Source: JAMWZF01 sp041628615
GTDB lineage: Bacteria > Pseudomonadota > Alphaproteobacteria > Rhodobacterales > Rhodobacteraceae
Reading direction: 5' to 3'
Assembly: GCA_041628615.1 (NCBI GenBank)
Contig: JBFKOW010000063.1
Span: 1 to 17,706 of the forward strand
DNA length: 17,706 bases
Shown: piece after piece, positions 8,587 through 14,660 of the stretch
Numbering within the stretch: the first letter of the stretch is position 1
Layout of the letters: each line of letters opens with the position of its first letter
Notes under the pieces: model-generated
The model's database searches: none
What the model was told of the DNA's origin: nothing
Seen by the model: the letters and a program-made list of their open reading frames with translations, nothing else
Translations under genes and position numbers: made by a program

Positions 8587-9873
8587 TCAGGTCACGACCC
8601 GCAAGTGCTGGCGGGGCCCGGCCTTGCCGAGCGCCAGCGCATCGTAGGGATCGACGGGCGAAAGCAGCATGTCGACGACCTGCCGCATCAGTTGCCGACG
8701 GCCGCGGGCGGAGTAGAAGCTCCCCGGCACCTGGCTGGTTTCGAGCAGGTAGCGCCGGAAATCGCGGTAGGCCCGGCTGTCGGGCCGGTCCGGATGCGCG
8801 AAGAATTCGGCCAGCGGCTGATCGGAGACGAATTCCGGCTTGTTGTAGATCGCATCGCCGAAGACCTTGAGCGGGATGCCCCGCCACAGAACCTGCTGCC
8901 CGGCGGTGGAATTGACGGTCACGGCGGTGCGGGCGTCGTCGAGCAACCGGGCCAGCTTGCCGCCCCGGACGAAATGCAGCCGGCCGGCCACGCCGTGCCG
9001 GTTGCCCAGCCGGCGGATGATCCGGCGCAGCGGGGTCTGCCCGTTTTCCAGCGGGTGCGCCTTGATGACGAGGTGATGATGGCGCGGCGCGCCCCGGGCG
9101 AATCCCTCGATCACCACGTCGAGGAACTCCTCCATCAACCCGAAGGGCGAATGCTCGCGAAAGCTGGCGTCGTGTTCGAGTTGCAGCAGCGCGAGGTGGT
9201 AGGGATAGCCCCCGAACCGGATCCGCGCGGTGGCCAGGATCCGGTCCAGCGCGATCGCCGGCATCAGGAGCAGCCGCCGGGTGTAGAGCAGCGTCTCGGT
9301 CCACAGCGGCAGCGCCCGGTGCCGCTGGAAGTTCCGGTAGTCGCCGTTCCGGAACAGCACGAACCAGTGGTAGAGCGCGCCGTAGAAGACATGGCCTTTC
9401 ATGTCGCCCCAGCGGGCCGGCGGTTCCGGCACCTCGAGGTCCGACACCTCGAGCGCGCGGGCCATCTCGGGCAGGGTGAGCCCCATCAGCCGGGAATGGC
9501 CGTTGCTGCCGTCCCGTTCGTAGGTCACCCAGTAGGGCCGCATGTAGCCTTCCTCGAAGACATGCACCGTCAGGCCGCGGTCCCGCGCGATCCGCACCGC
9601 CACGGCATGGACCGGCCGCGTGTCGCCGTAGAGGACGATGTCGGTGATGCCGTGCCGGTCGAGAAGCCCGGCCAGGGTCTCCGGCCAGTCCCCCGGCGCG
9701 CCGTCAAAGCCGATGTAGCCGGGTGCCCCGAACCAGAATGCCCGGTCGCCGGCATTGAAGCCGACCCGCCAGACCCCGGCCCCGGCCGCCCGCAGCATCC
9801 GTCCCAGCCGATGGAAGAAAGGCCCGTGCGGGCCTTGCAGGAACAGGAACCGGGTGCGGGTCGCGTCTCTCAC
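8587..9873 (-). CDS. kpsS: Capsule polysaccharide beta-Kdo transferase KpsS
   Basis: A 428-residue cytoplasmic glycosyltransferase that adds the first beta-Kdo to the phosphatidylglycerol anchor of ABC-transporter-dependent capsules. The N-terminus FLFLQGPHGPFFHRLG (residues 9-24), followed by GFNAGDRAFW, is typical of KpsS. Further conserved parts are FEEGYMRPYW (106-115), the basic IKAHPLENG (270-278) and NSTAGQQVLWRGIPLK (321-336). The length fits the family. The start is a GTG at 9873 with no clear Shine-Dalgarno sequence, chosen because the conserved strand begins eight residues later. It is the first gene of the minus-strand capsule cassette and diverges from ribE. The ABC transporter genes (kpsM, kpsT, kpsE type) are not in this window. 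Confidence 0.92.
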   Translation of the reverse strand: MRDATRTRFLFLQGPHGPFFHRLGRMLRAAGAGVWRVGFNAGDRAFWFGAPGYIGFDGAPGDWPETLAGLLDRHGITDIVLYGDTRPVHAVAVRIARDRGLTVHVFEEGYMRPYWVTYERDGSNGHSRLMGLTLPEMARALEVSDLEVPEPPARWGDMKGHVFYGALYHWFVLFRNGDYRNFQRHRALPLWTETLLYTRRLLLMPAIALDRILATARIRFGGYPYHLALLQLEHDASFREHSPFGLMEEFLDVVIEGFARGAPRHHHLVIKAHPLENGQTPLRRIIRRLGNRHGVAGRLHFVRGGKLARLLDDARTAVTVNSTAGQQVLWRGIPLKVFGDAIYNKPEFVSDQPLAEFFAHPDRPDSRAYRDFRRYLLETSQVPGSFYSARGRRQLMRQVVDMLLSPVDPYDALALGKAGPRQHLRVVT

Positions 9874-9899
9874 GGGGGCGGGTCTAGCGTCAGTGGGGC

Positions 9900-9912
9900 T
9901 AACGGGTCGTTA
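9900..9912. promoter_or_regulatory. Small perfect inverted repeat between kpsS and ribE
   Basis: TAACG (9900-9904) and CGTTA (9908-9912) form a perfect dyad around GGT in the divergent 135-base region between kpsS and ribE. It could be an operator for either gene. It stands out because the surroundings are very GC-rich, but no regulator can be named. Confidence 0.25.
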
Positions 9913-9942
9913 CCAGGGTTCTCTGGCAGAATTGGGGCGCTG

Positions 9943-9971
9943 TTGCCAAGACCGGAGGGCTCGGCTAGGGC
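9943..9971 (+). promoter_or_regulatory. Possible promoter of the ribE-ribB-ribH-nusB group
   Basis: TTGCCA (9943-9948) is separated by 17 bases from TAGGGC (9966-9971). The -10 match is poor. A promoter is needed here because the antisense capsule cassette separates ribE from ribD. No FMN riboswitch core is visible between 9874 and 10008. Confidence 0.25.
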
Positions 9972-10008
9972 CGGGGCGGCTGAACCGAAAGCGGCAGGAG
10001 GGCAGCGG

Positions 10009-10617
10009 ATGTTCACCGGCATCATCACCGACATCGGCACCGTGCTCGCGGTGGAGCGGCGCGGCGACCTTCGGGCGCGGATCGGCTGCGGCTACCCGGT
10101 GGAGGGGATCGCGCTGGGCGCCTCGATCGCCTGCGACGGGGTCTGCCTCACCGTGGTGGGCACCGGCCGGACGGAGGAGGGCCGGACGTGGTTCGATGTC
10201 GACATCTCGGCCGAGACCGTGTCGATGACCGCCATCGGCCGCGCCGGCTGGGCGCCGGGTCACCGGATCAACCTCGAACGCGCGCTGAAGGTCGGCGACG
10301 AGCTGGGTGGCCACATCGTGTCGGGCCATGTCGACGGCGTCGCCGAGATCGTCGCGATGGCCGCCGAGGGCGACAGCACCCGGATCACCTTCGCCGCGCC
10401 CGAGCCGCTTGCCCGGTTCATCGCGCCCAAGGGGTCGGTGGCGCTGAACGGCACCTCGCTGACGGTGAACGAGGTCGCGGGCGCCCGCTTCGGCGTCAAC
10501 CTGATCCCGCACACCAAGGAGGTCACCACCTGGGGCGCCGCGGCGGTCGGCGACGCGGTGAACCTCGAGGTGGACACCATGGCCCGCTACGTGGCGCGGC
10601 TTCGGGAATGGGGCTGA
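10009..10617 (+). CDS. ribE: Riboflavin synthase (alpha subunit)
   Basis: A 202-residue riboflavin synthase, which dismutates two molecules of 6,7-dimethyl-8-ribityllumazine into riboflavin. It has the diagnostic MFTGII N-terminus and two lumazine-binding repeats, each with a GASIACDGVCLTV- or GSVALNGTSLTVNEV-like core (about residues 37-49 and 143-157). GGHIVSGHVDG, at about 99-109, starts the second repeat. Length and domain order are normal. ATG 10009 has an excellent Shine-Dalgarno sequence (AGGAGGG, 9996-10002) six bases upstream. The symbol ribE is used as in E. coli; some databases call this gene ribC. It is followed by a 106-base spacer before ribB in which only GC-rich dyads are seen. 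Confidence 0.97.
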   Translation: MFTGIITDIGTVLAVERRGDLRARIGCGYPVEGIALGASIACDGVCLTVVGTGRTEEGRTWFDVDISAETVSMTAIGRAGWAPGHRINLERALKVGDELGGHIVSGHVDGVAEIVAMAAEGDSTRITFAAPEPLARFIAPKGSVALNGTSLTVNEVAGARFGVNLIPHTKEVTTWGAAAVGDAVNLEVDTMARYVARLREWG

Positions 10618-10723
10618 GGCGCGGACCGCCGCCGGGACCCGGCCCGACGCGGCGGCGCGCCGCAGGCGGCTTCCCTTCCCGCGCCGCCCGCGATATCTGC
10701 GCCCGGGTAGCAAGGAGCGCCCG

Positions 10724-11854
10724 ATGAACATCGATTTCGAAACCCCCGGCGCGGTCGAACGCGACTGGAGCGGCGCCATCTCGACGGTCGAGGAGATCAT
10801 CGAGGATGCCCGCAACGGACGGATGTTCATCCTCGTCGACCACGAGGACCGCGAGAACGAGGGCGACCTCGTGATCCCGGCCCAGATGGCGACCCCGGAC
10901 GCGATCAACTTCATGGCCACCCACGGCCGCGGCCTGATCTGCCTGTCCCTGACCTCGGACCGGGTCGACCAGCTTGGCCTGCAACTGATGTCGACCAACA
11001 ACTCGTCGCGCCACGAGACCGCCTTCACCATCTCGATCGAGGCCCGCGAGGGGGTGACCACCGGCATCTCGGCGGCGGACCGGGCGCGCACGATCTCGGT
11101 CGCCATCGATGCGGCGAAGGGCGCACAGGACATCGCCACTCCGGGCCACGTGTTCCCGCTGCGCGCCCGCGACGGCGGCGTCCTCGTCCGCGCCGGCCAT
11201 ACCGAGGCGGCGGTGGACATCGCCCGGCTGGCCGGGCTCAACGCCTCCGGCGTGATCTGCGAGATCATGAACGAGGACGGCAGCATGGCCCGGCTGCCGG
11301 AACTGGTGGCCTTCGCCCAGCGTCACGGGCTGAAGATCGGCACGATCTCGGACCTGATCGCCTATCGCCGGCGGCACGACAATCTCGTCCGGGTCCGCAC
11401 CGAGCAGGAGATCGTCTCGGAGTTCGGCGGCCGCTGGCAGATGAAGATATACACCGACGAGGCCCACGGCGACGAACACATCGTGCTGACCAGGGGCGAC
11501 CTGTCCGGCCCCGAACCGGTGCTGGTCCGGATGCACGCGATGGACCCGATGCTCGACATCATCGGCACCGGCCCGGCGGGCCGCGCGCACGAATTCGGCG
11601 ACGCGATGCGCCGGGTCGCGGAGGAGGGCCGGGGGGTCGTGGTGCTGTTGCGGGACACCTCGATGAAGCTCACCGTGGCCGACGAGAAGTCGCCCCAGAC
11701 CCTTCGCCAGTACGGCCTCGGGGCGCAGATCCTGTCCTCGCTCGGGCTGTCGAAGATCACGCTGCTAACGAATTCGCCGAAGCCGAAGGTGGTCGGGCTC
11801 GATGCCTACGGGCTCGAGATCGTCGGCACCCGCAAGATCTCGGAGCTGGGCTGA
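10724..11854 (+). CDS. ribB: 3,4-dihydroxy-2-butanone 4-phosphate synthase with degenerate GTP cyclohydrolase II domain (RibBX type)
   Basis: A 376-residue protein. The N-terminal RibB domain (about 20-220) converts ribulose 5-phosphate to 3,4-dihydroxy-2-butanone 4-phosphate and shows the catalytic loop DREN-EGD (42-48), VTTGISAADRA (111-121), GHVFPL (141-146) and HTEA (159-162). The C-terminal part, from about residue 225, aligns in outline with GTP cyclohydrolase II (QTLRQYGLGAQIL, VGLDAYGLEIVG) but contains no cysteine at all, so the three-Cys zinc site is absent. This matches the RibBX variants known in proteobacteria. GTP cyclohydrolase II must therefore come from another locus. ATG 10724 has AAGGAG (10712-10717) six bases upstream. 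The stop overlaps the ribH start by one base (TGATG). Confidence 0.95.
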   Translation: MNIDFETPGAVERDWSGAISTVEEIIEDARNGRMFILVDHEDRENEGDLVIPAQMATPDAINFMATHGRGLICLSLTSDRVDQLGLQLMSTNNSSRHETAFTISIEAREGVTTGISAADRARTISVAIDAAKGAQDIATPGHVFPLRARDGGVLVRAGHTEAAVDIARLAGLNASGVICEIMNEDGSMARLPELVAFAQRHGLKIGTISDLIAYRRRHDNLVRVRTEQEIVSEFGGRWQMKIYTDEAHGDEHIVLTRGDLSGPEPVLVRMHAMDPMLDIIGTGPAGRAHEFGDAMRRVAEEGRGVVVLLRDTSMKLTVADEKSPQTLRQYGLGAQILSSLGLSKITLLTNSPKPKVVGLDAYGLEIVGTRKISELG

Positions 11855-12393
11855 TGGCCGGCGCGTCGCATCACCAGCTCGACCTGCCCCGCTTCGAAGC
11901 CGCCGAGGCGCCGAAGATCCTGATCGTCGTCGCGCCCTACTACCGCGACATCGCCGACGGCCTGCTGGCCGGGGCCCGCGCGGCGATCGAGGCCGCCGGC
12001 GCCACCCACGAGACGGTGGAAGTGCCCGGCGCGCTGGAGATACCGGGCGCCATCGGCATCGCCGGCCGGCTGGCCAATTTCGACGGCTACGTGGCGCTCG
12101 GCTGCGTCATCCGCGGTGAGACCACCCATTACGACACGGTCTGCAACGACAGTTCCCGCGGCCTGATGCTGCTCGGGCTGCAGGGGCTTTGCGTCGGCAA
12201 CGGCATCCTGACGGTCGAGACCCACGAACAGGCCGCCGTCCGCGCCGATCCCGGCGGGCAGGACAAGGGCGGCGGCGCGGCGGCCGCGGCCCTGCACCTT
12301 GTCGCGCTGGCCCGCAAGTGGGGCCGCCGCGAACGCGGCGTCGGCTTCACCTCCGACATCCTGCTGGCCGGCGGACCCAAGAGCACCGCATGA
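11854..12393 (+). CDS. ribH: 6,7-dimethyl-8-ribityllumazine synthase
   Basis: A 179-residue lumazine synthase, the penultimate enzyme of riboflavin synthesis, which condenses the ribitylaminouracil with the product of RibB. Visible motifs are the substrate-binding aromatic Tyr29-Tyr30, VPGALEIPGAI (57-67), GCVIRGETTHYD with catalytic His92, and NGILTVETHEQA followed by a Lys/Gly-rich segment. The length is slightly above the 150-160 usual for the family because of an N-terminal extension of about 15 residues. The start overlaps the ribB stop (TGATG) and the stop overlaps the nusB start (ATGA), so translation of the three genes is probably coupled. Confidence 0.97.
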   Translation: MAGASHHQLDLPRFEAAEAPKILIVVAPYYRDIADGLLAGARAAIEAAGATHETVEVPGALEIPGAIGIAGRLANFDGYVALGCVIRGETTHYDTVCNDSSRGLMLLGLQGLCVGNGILTVETHEQAAVRADPGGQDKGGGAAAAALHLVALARKWGRRERGVGFTSDILLAGGPKSTA

Positions 12394-12857
12394 CCCTGTC
12401 CAACAACCAGAAGCGCAAGATGCGCTCGGCCGCCCGGCTCTACGCCGTCCAGGCCCTGTTCCAGATGGAAGCCTCCGGCCAGTCCGCCGAGAAGGTGGTC
12501 AGGGAGTTCGAGGACCATCGCTTCGGCGCGGTCTACGAAGGCGTCGAGATGGCCGAAGGCGATGTCGACCTGTTCCGCCTGCTGGTCGGACAGGCCGTCA
12601 ACTGGCAGGCAAGGATCGACCAGATGACCGACCGCGCGCTGGTCGCCCGCTGGCCGATCTCGCGCATCGACCCGACCCTGCGGGCGCTGTTCCGGGCCGC
12701 GGGCGCCGAACTGATCGAGGGCGCCGCGCCGCCGAAAGTGGTCATCACCGAATTCGTCGACGTCGCCAAGGCGTTCTTCGACGGCGGCGACGAGCCGAAA
12801 TTCGTCAACGCGGTGCTCGACCACATCGCCCGCGAGGCCCGTCCCGAGGCGTTCTGA
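12390..12857 (+). CDS. nusB: Transcription antitermination protein NusB
   Basis: A 155-residue NusB, an all-helical RNA-binding protein that joins NusE (S10) on boxA RNA during rRNA antitermination. Family features are the basic N-terminus with ARLYAVQALFQME (about 15-27), the central RWPISRIDPTLRALFRAA and the C-terminal PKFVNAVLDHIAR. The ATG at 12390 overlaps the ribH stop (ATGA). RibH-NusB pairing is widespread in proteobacteria. It is the last gene of the riboflavin group; no clear U-rich terminator follows it. Confidence 0.97.
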   Translation: MTLSNNQKRKMRSAARLYAVQALFQMEASGQSAEKVVREFEDHRFGAVYEGVEMAEGDVDLFRLLVGQAVNWQARIDQMTDRALVARWPISRIDPTLRALFRAAGAELIEGAAPPKVVITEFVDVAKAFFDGGDEPKFVNAVLDHIAREARPEAF

Positions 12858-12891
12858 CGCCGGCATCCGCGGGTCTGCGGCGGGGTCCGGA

Positions 12892-12920
12892 TTGGACAGC
12901 CGCGCGTCGTCCGCTACCTT
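12892..12920 (+). promoter_or_regulatory. Predicted sigma-70 type promoter for the small membrane protein
   Basis: TTGGAC (12892-12897), a 17-base spacer and TACCTT (12915-12920) match a housekeeping promoter. The expected transcript start near 12927 leaves about 20 bases of leader before ATG 12946, containing a GGGGAAA Shine-Dalgarno-like stretch at 12934-12940. Confidence 0.5.
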
Positions 12921-12945
12921 TCCGGTGAACTCCGGGGAAACCGAT

Positions 12946-13278
12946 ATGACCGATTCGAAAATGCCCGCGCTGATCCGTCTCTACATCCGAAGCTGCGTCA
13001 TCGGATTTGCCGCCGCCGCCGGGTTCGTGGCGCTGCTGATCTGGATCGACGTGGTCGGCCTCGGCACGCTGGTTTCGCAATCGGACATGGCGTTCGTCGC
13101 CGTCCTGCTGCTCTGGGTGTTCCACGGCATCGTCTTTGCCGGCGTCCAGTTCGCCTATGCGATCATGTCGATGGCTGAGCCCGCCGACGATGGACACGGT
13201 CCCGGTTCGGGCGAGCCGGAGCCGGCCCGGCTTCCGGTCGCGATCCCCGTGCGGAGCGGAGCCGCAGGGCGGCGCTGA
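12946..13278 (+). CDS. Small two-TM membrane protein of unknown function
   Basis: A 110-residue protein that I do not recognise by name. It has two hydrophobic segments, at about residues 15-34 (CVIGFAAAAGFVALLIW) and 47-72 (MAFVAVLLLWVFHGIVF), joined by a short loop. A hydrophilic Pro/Glu/Gly-rich tail follows, ending in Arg residues. It is probably an inner-membrane protein. ATG 12946 was chosen because it follows a good promoter and a purine-rich stretch; upstream in-frame starts lie within the promoter. Its position just after nusB suggests a conserved neighbour, but it has its own promoter and no function can be inferred. Confidence 0.75.
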   Translation: MTDSKMPALIRLYIRSCVIGFAAAAGFVALLIWIDVVGLGTLVSQSDMAFVAVLLLWVFHGIVFAGVQFAYAIMSMAEPADDGHGPGSGEPEPARLPVAIPVRSGAAGRR

Positions 13279-13335
13279 ACCGTCGGCCCCCCCGGGATCG
13301 GGCCTGCCCCGCGAGGATCGGGTTTCATGACCGTG

Positions 13336-13478
13336 CCGGCCGGGAGGGAAAGAGGCGGGCCCCGCAGCGACCGTGGGGGTGAAGCATTCCCGAGGACCTG
13401 TTAATACAGGTGGGCGCCAGGTAACCGGACCACGGTCCGGCCAGAGCCAGCTCCCTCGGAGTTGCGTAAGGCCACCGG
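13336..13478 (+). ncRNA. Candidate rod-like structured RNA, family unknown
   Basis: The 355-base stretch 13279-13633 has no credible protein gene. Nested pairings fold much of it into one rod: GGCC 13338-13341 with 13470-13473, GAGGGA 13344-13349 with TCCCTC 13452-13457, GGC 13354-13356 with GCC 13446-13448, GGCC 13358-13361 with 13439-13442, and GACCGTGG 13369-13376 with CCACGGTC 13430-13437. The apical part holds a perfect hairpin, ACCTGTTAATACAGGT (13398-13413). An alternative perfect dyad, CCGGACC/GGTCCGG (13425-13440), would exclude the central stem. The size is in the range of 6S RNA, but no family signature was recognised and no promoter was seen. The strand is assumed. Confidence 0.35.
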
Positions 13479-13598
13479 AATACGCCCATGTCACGAGAAG
13501 AGCAGAAGCCCGCCACGCGCAGACCTAGGGCGCGGCAGGCGGCTCTGCAAGGGGGAGCGTGGAATTCCGCCCGGGGGGGTTCCGATGGATCGGGCGCT

Positions 13599-13627
13599 TT
13601 GACATCTGTTTACGTTTTGTTCATGCT
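13599..13627 (+). promoter_or_regulatory. mmcB promoter, apparently giving a leaderless transcript
   Basis: A perfect -35 TTGACA (13599-13604) and a 17-base spacer lead to CATGCT (13622-13627), a weak -10. The predicted transcript start falls at about 13634, the A of the mmcB ATG, and there is no Shine-Dalgarno sequence before that ATG. Confidence 0.5.
13608..13622 (+). promoter_or_regulatory. LexA (SOS) box of alphaproteobacterial type
   Basis: GTTT-N7-GTTC at 13608-13622 differs by one base from the alphaproteobacterial LexA consensus GTTC-N7-GTTC. It lies between the -35 and -10 elements of the mmcB promoter, the expected place for a repressor. In Caulobacter mmcB is a known SOS gene, which supports the call. 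Confidence 0.6.
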
Positions 13628-13633
13628 TCCGCC

Positions 13634-14113
13634 ATGTCAGACCTGTTGGCACTCCGCCCCGCCGAGGGCCCGGACCCTGCGCCCCGGCCGGGCCAGATCC
13701 TTGCCCGCGGCGTTTGCCGCCATCTGGTCGGCCACGACTTCGTCAGCGTCGAGGAACTGGTTCCCGCGCCGGGTCTCCGGGTCGATGTCATGGCGCTGGG
13801 TCCGCGTGGCGAGATCTGGGTCATCGAGTGCAAGTCCTCGCGCGCCGATTTCGCGTCGGACCGCAAGTGGCAGGGGTATCTGGACTGGTGCGACCGGTTC
13901 TTCTGGGCCGTCGATGCCGATTTTCCCGTCGACCTGCTGCCCGAAGACACCGGGCTGATCGTCGCGGACGGGTTCGACGCCGAGATCGTCCGCATGGGTC
14001 CGGACCGACCGCTGGCGGCCGCGCGGCGCAAGGTCGTCACGCGGAAGTTCGCGCGCCACGCTGCGATGCGGTGGCACGCGGCCCGGGATCCGGGCGCGTT
14101 GTCGCTTCCCTGA
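13634..14113 (+). CDS. mmcB: MmcB family DNA repair protein (PD-(D/E)XK nuclease-like)
   Basis: A 159-residue protein of the MmcB family, linked in Caulobacter to mitomycin C resistance and SOS control. It has a nuclease-like core with Asp51 in RVDVMAL and the Glu65-x-Lys67 pair in VIECKSSRADF, consistent with a PD-(D/E)XK fold. WQGYLDWCDRFFWAVD and the downstream GLIVADGFDAEIVR are also typical. It is predicted to be cytosolic. ATG 13634 was chosen because the family usually starts with a short polar leader before the helix GQILARGVCRHL, and because the promoter places the transcript start there; an in-frame upstream start would lie inside the promoter. It converges with the next gene, with three bases between the stops. 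Confidence 0.88.
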   Translation: MSDLLALRPAEGPDPAPRPGQILARGVCRHLVGHDFVSVEELVPAPGLRVDVMALGPRGEIWVIECKSSRADFASDRKWQGYLDWCDRFFWAVDADFPVDLLPEDTGLIVADGFDAEIVRMGPDRPLAAARRKVVTRKFARHAAMRWHAARDPGALSLP

Positions 14114-14116
14114 GGT

Positions 14117-14311
14117 CTAGCGCCGTCCGGCGATCTCCCGCGCGGCGCGGGCCGCGGCGCGTATTTCCTCGGCGATCTCGTCAGCCTCATCCGGCTCGAA
14201 ATCCATCGGGATCTCGGTGCGGCCCGACTCGACGAACAGCCGGACCATGCCGGCGCTGGTCGGCCCGATCTGGAGATTGGCCTCGATGTCGCGTTCGCTG
14301 TTGATGCCCAT
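14117..14311 (-). CDS. Small acidic conserved protein (DUF6324-like)
   Basis: A 64-residue cytosolic protein beginning MGINSERDIEANLQIGPTS and ending in an Ala/Arg-rich helix after the acidic DFEPDEADEIAEEI. It resembles a short Rhodobacteraceae family I remember as DUF6324, of unknown function. ATG 14311 was chosen because AAAGGCGG lies just upstream and the conserved sequence starts there; the longer frame up to 14365 would run into the promoter. A good promoter precedes it. The stop is three bases from that of mmcB. Confidence 0.75.
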   Translation of the reverse strand: MGINSERDIEANLQIGPTSAGMVRLFVESGRTEIPMDFEPDEADEIAEEIRAAARAAREIAGRR

Positions 14312-14336
14312 GTCGTCCGCCTTTCGATCGACCGCG

Positions 14337-14365
14337 CAGATAGGGCGGGCCCGCTCGCTTGGCAA
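14337..14365 (-). promoter_or_regulatory. Predicted promoter of the DUF6324-like gene
   Basis: On the minus strand, TTGCCA (14365-14360) and TATCTG (14342-14337) are separated by 17 bases, with a transcript start near 14330, about 19 bases before the ATG. The dyad CGCTT-GGC-AAGCG overlaps the -35 and might be an operator. Confidence 0.5.
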
Positions 14366-14421
14366 GCGGAACCCGACGGGCCCCGACGCAGCGCCGGTCC
14401 GCGGGATCCGGTCGAGAACCC

Positions 14422-14450
14422 TTGCAAATGCGTTTGTGCGGGGCTAATTC
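14422..14450 (+). promoter_or_regulatory. Predicted promoter of tRNA-His
   Basis: TTGCAA (14422-14427) and TAATTC (14445-14450) have a 17-base spacer. Transcription would start near 14457, about four bases before the mature tRNA. Confidence 0.6.
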
Positions 14451-14460
14451 CCCGGCCAGT

Positions 14461-14537
14461 GCCGCCTTAGCTCAGTTGGTTAGAGCGCTGGATTGTGGAT
14501 CCAGAGGTCCCCTGTTCAAGCCAGGGAGGCGGTACCA
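14461..14537 (+). tRNA. tRNA-His (anticodon GTG)
   Basis: A complete 77-base cloverleaf. The acceptor strand GCCGCCT pairs with AGGCGGT, the D arm contains GCTCAGTTGGTTAGAGC, and the anticodon stem CTGGA/TCCAG encloses anticodon GTG at 14495-14497. The T arm CCCTG-TTCAAGC-CAGGG is intact and CCA is encoded (14535-14537). There is no encoded G-1 (the base before is T); the first pair is G1-U72 and the discriminator is A73. This is the unusual histidine identity known from an alphaproteobacterial clade, rather than the G-1/C73 found elsewhere. Confidence 0.97.
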
Positions 14538-14575
14538 CCTCCCTCCCCATCCCGGGATGCCCCCATGCAGCGCCG

Positions 14576-14590
14576 TTAGGGCGCGGTTAA
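14576..14590 (+). promoter_or_regulatory. CtrA-like binding box upstream of the chemoreceptor gene
   Basis: TTAG-N7-TTAA at 14576-14590 differs by one base from the CtrA consensus TTAA-N7-TTAA. TTAA words are rare in this GC-rich DNA. It lies 70 bases before the chemoreceptor ATG. CtrA controls motility and chemotaxis genes in several Rhodobacterales. No matching -10 was identified. Confidence 0.4.
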
Positions 14591-14660
14591 GCCCTTCGTG
14601 TCATGACGGGCCGGAAGAGGGGTTTCCGCCCCGACTGGAAAGGACGGCCGGGGAGCGTTC

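Noticed and set aside
5240..9873. Capsule cassette as a recent mobile island
   Set aside because: No insertion sequence, integrase, direct repeat or composition shift is visible at its borders.
9874..10008. FMN riboswitch before ribE
   Set aside because: None of the conserved RFN core words is present here or in the 10618-10723 spacer before ribB.
13336..13478. Naming the candidate RNA as 6S RNA, RNase P RNA, SRP RNA or a cobalamin riboswitch
   Set aside because: The conserved words of RNase P, SRP and cobalamin RNAs are absent, and 6S identity cannot be shown by eye; left unassigned.
13488..13958. Open frame starting ATGTCACGAGAAGAG before mmcB
   Set aside because: It overlaps mmcB in another frame, runs through the mmcB promoter, has no clear ribosome binding site and has shadow-like composition after its first 20 codons.
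14461..14537. tRNA-His as an integration site
   Set aside because: No integrase gene or duplicated tRNA 3' end was seen within the window.
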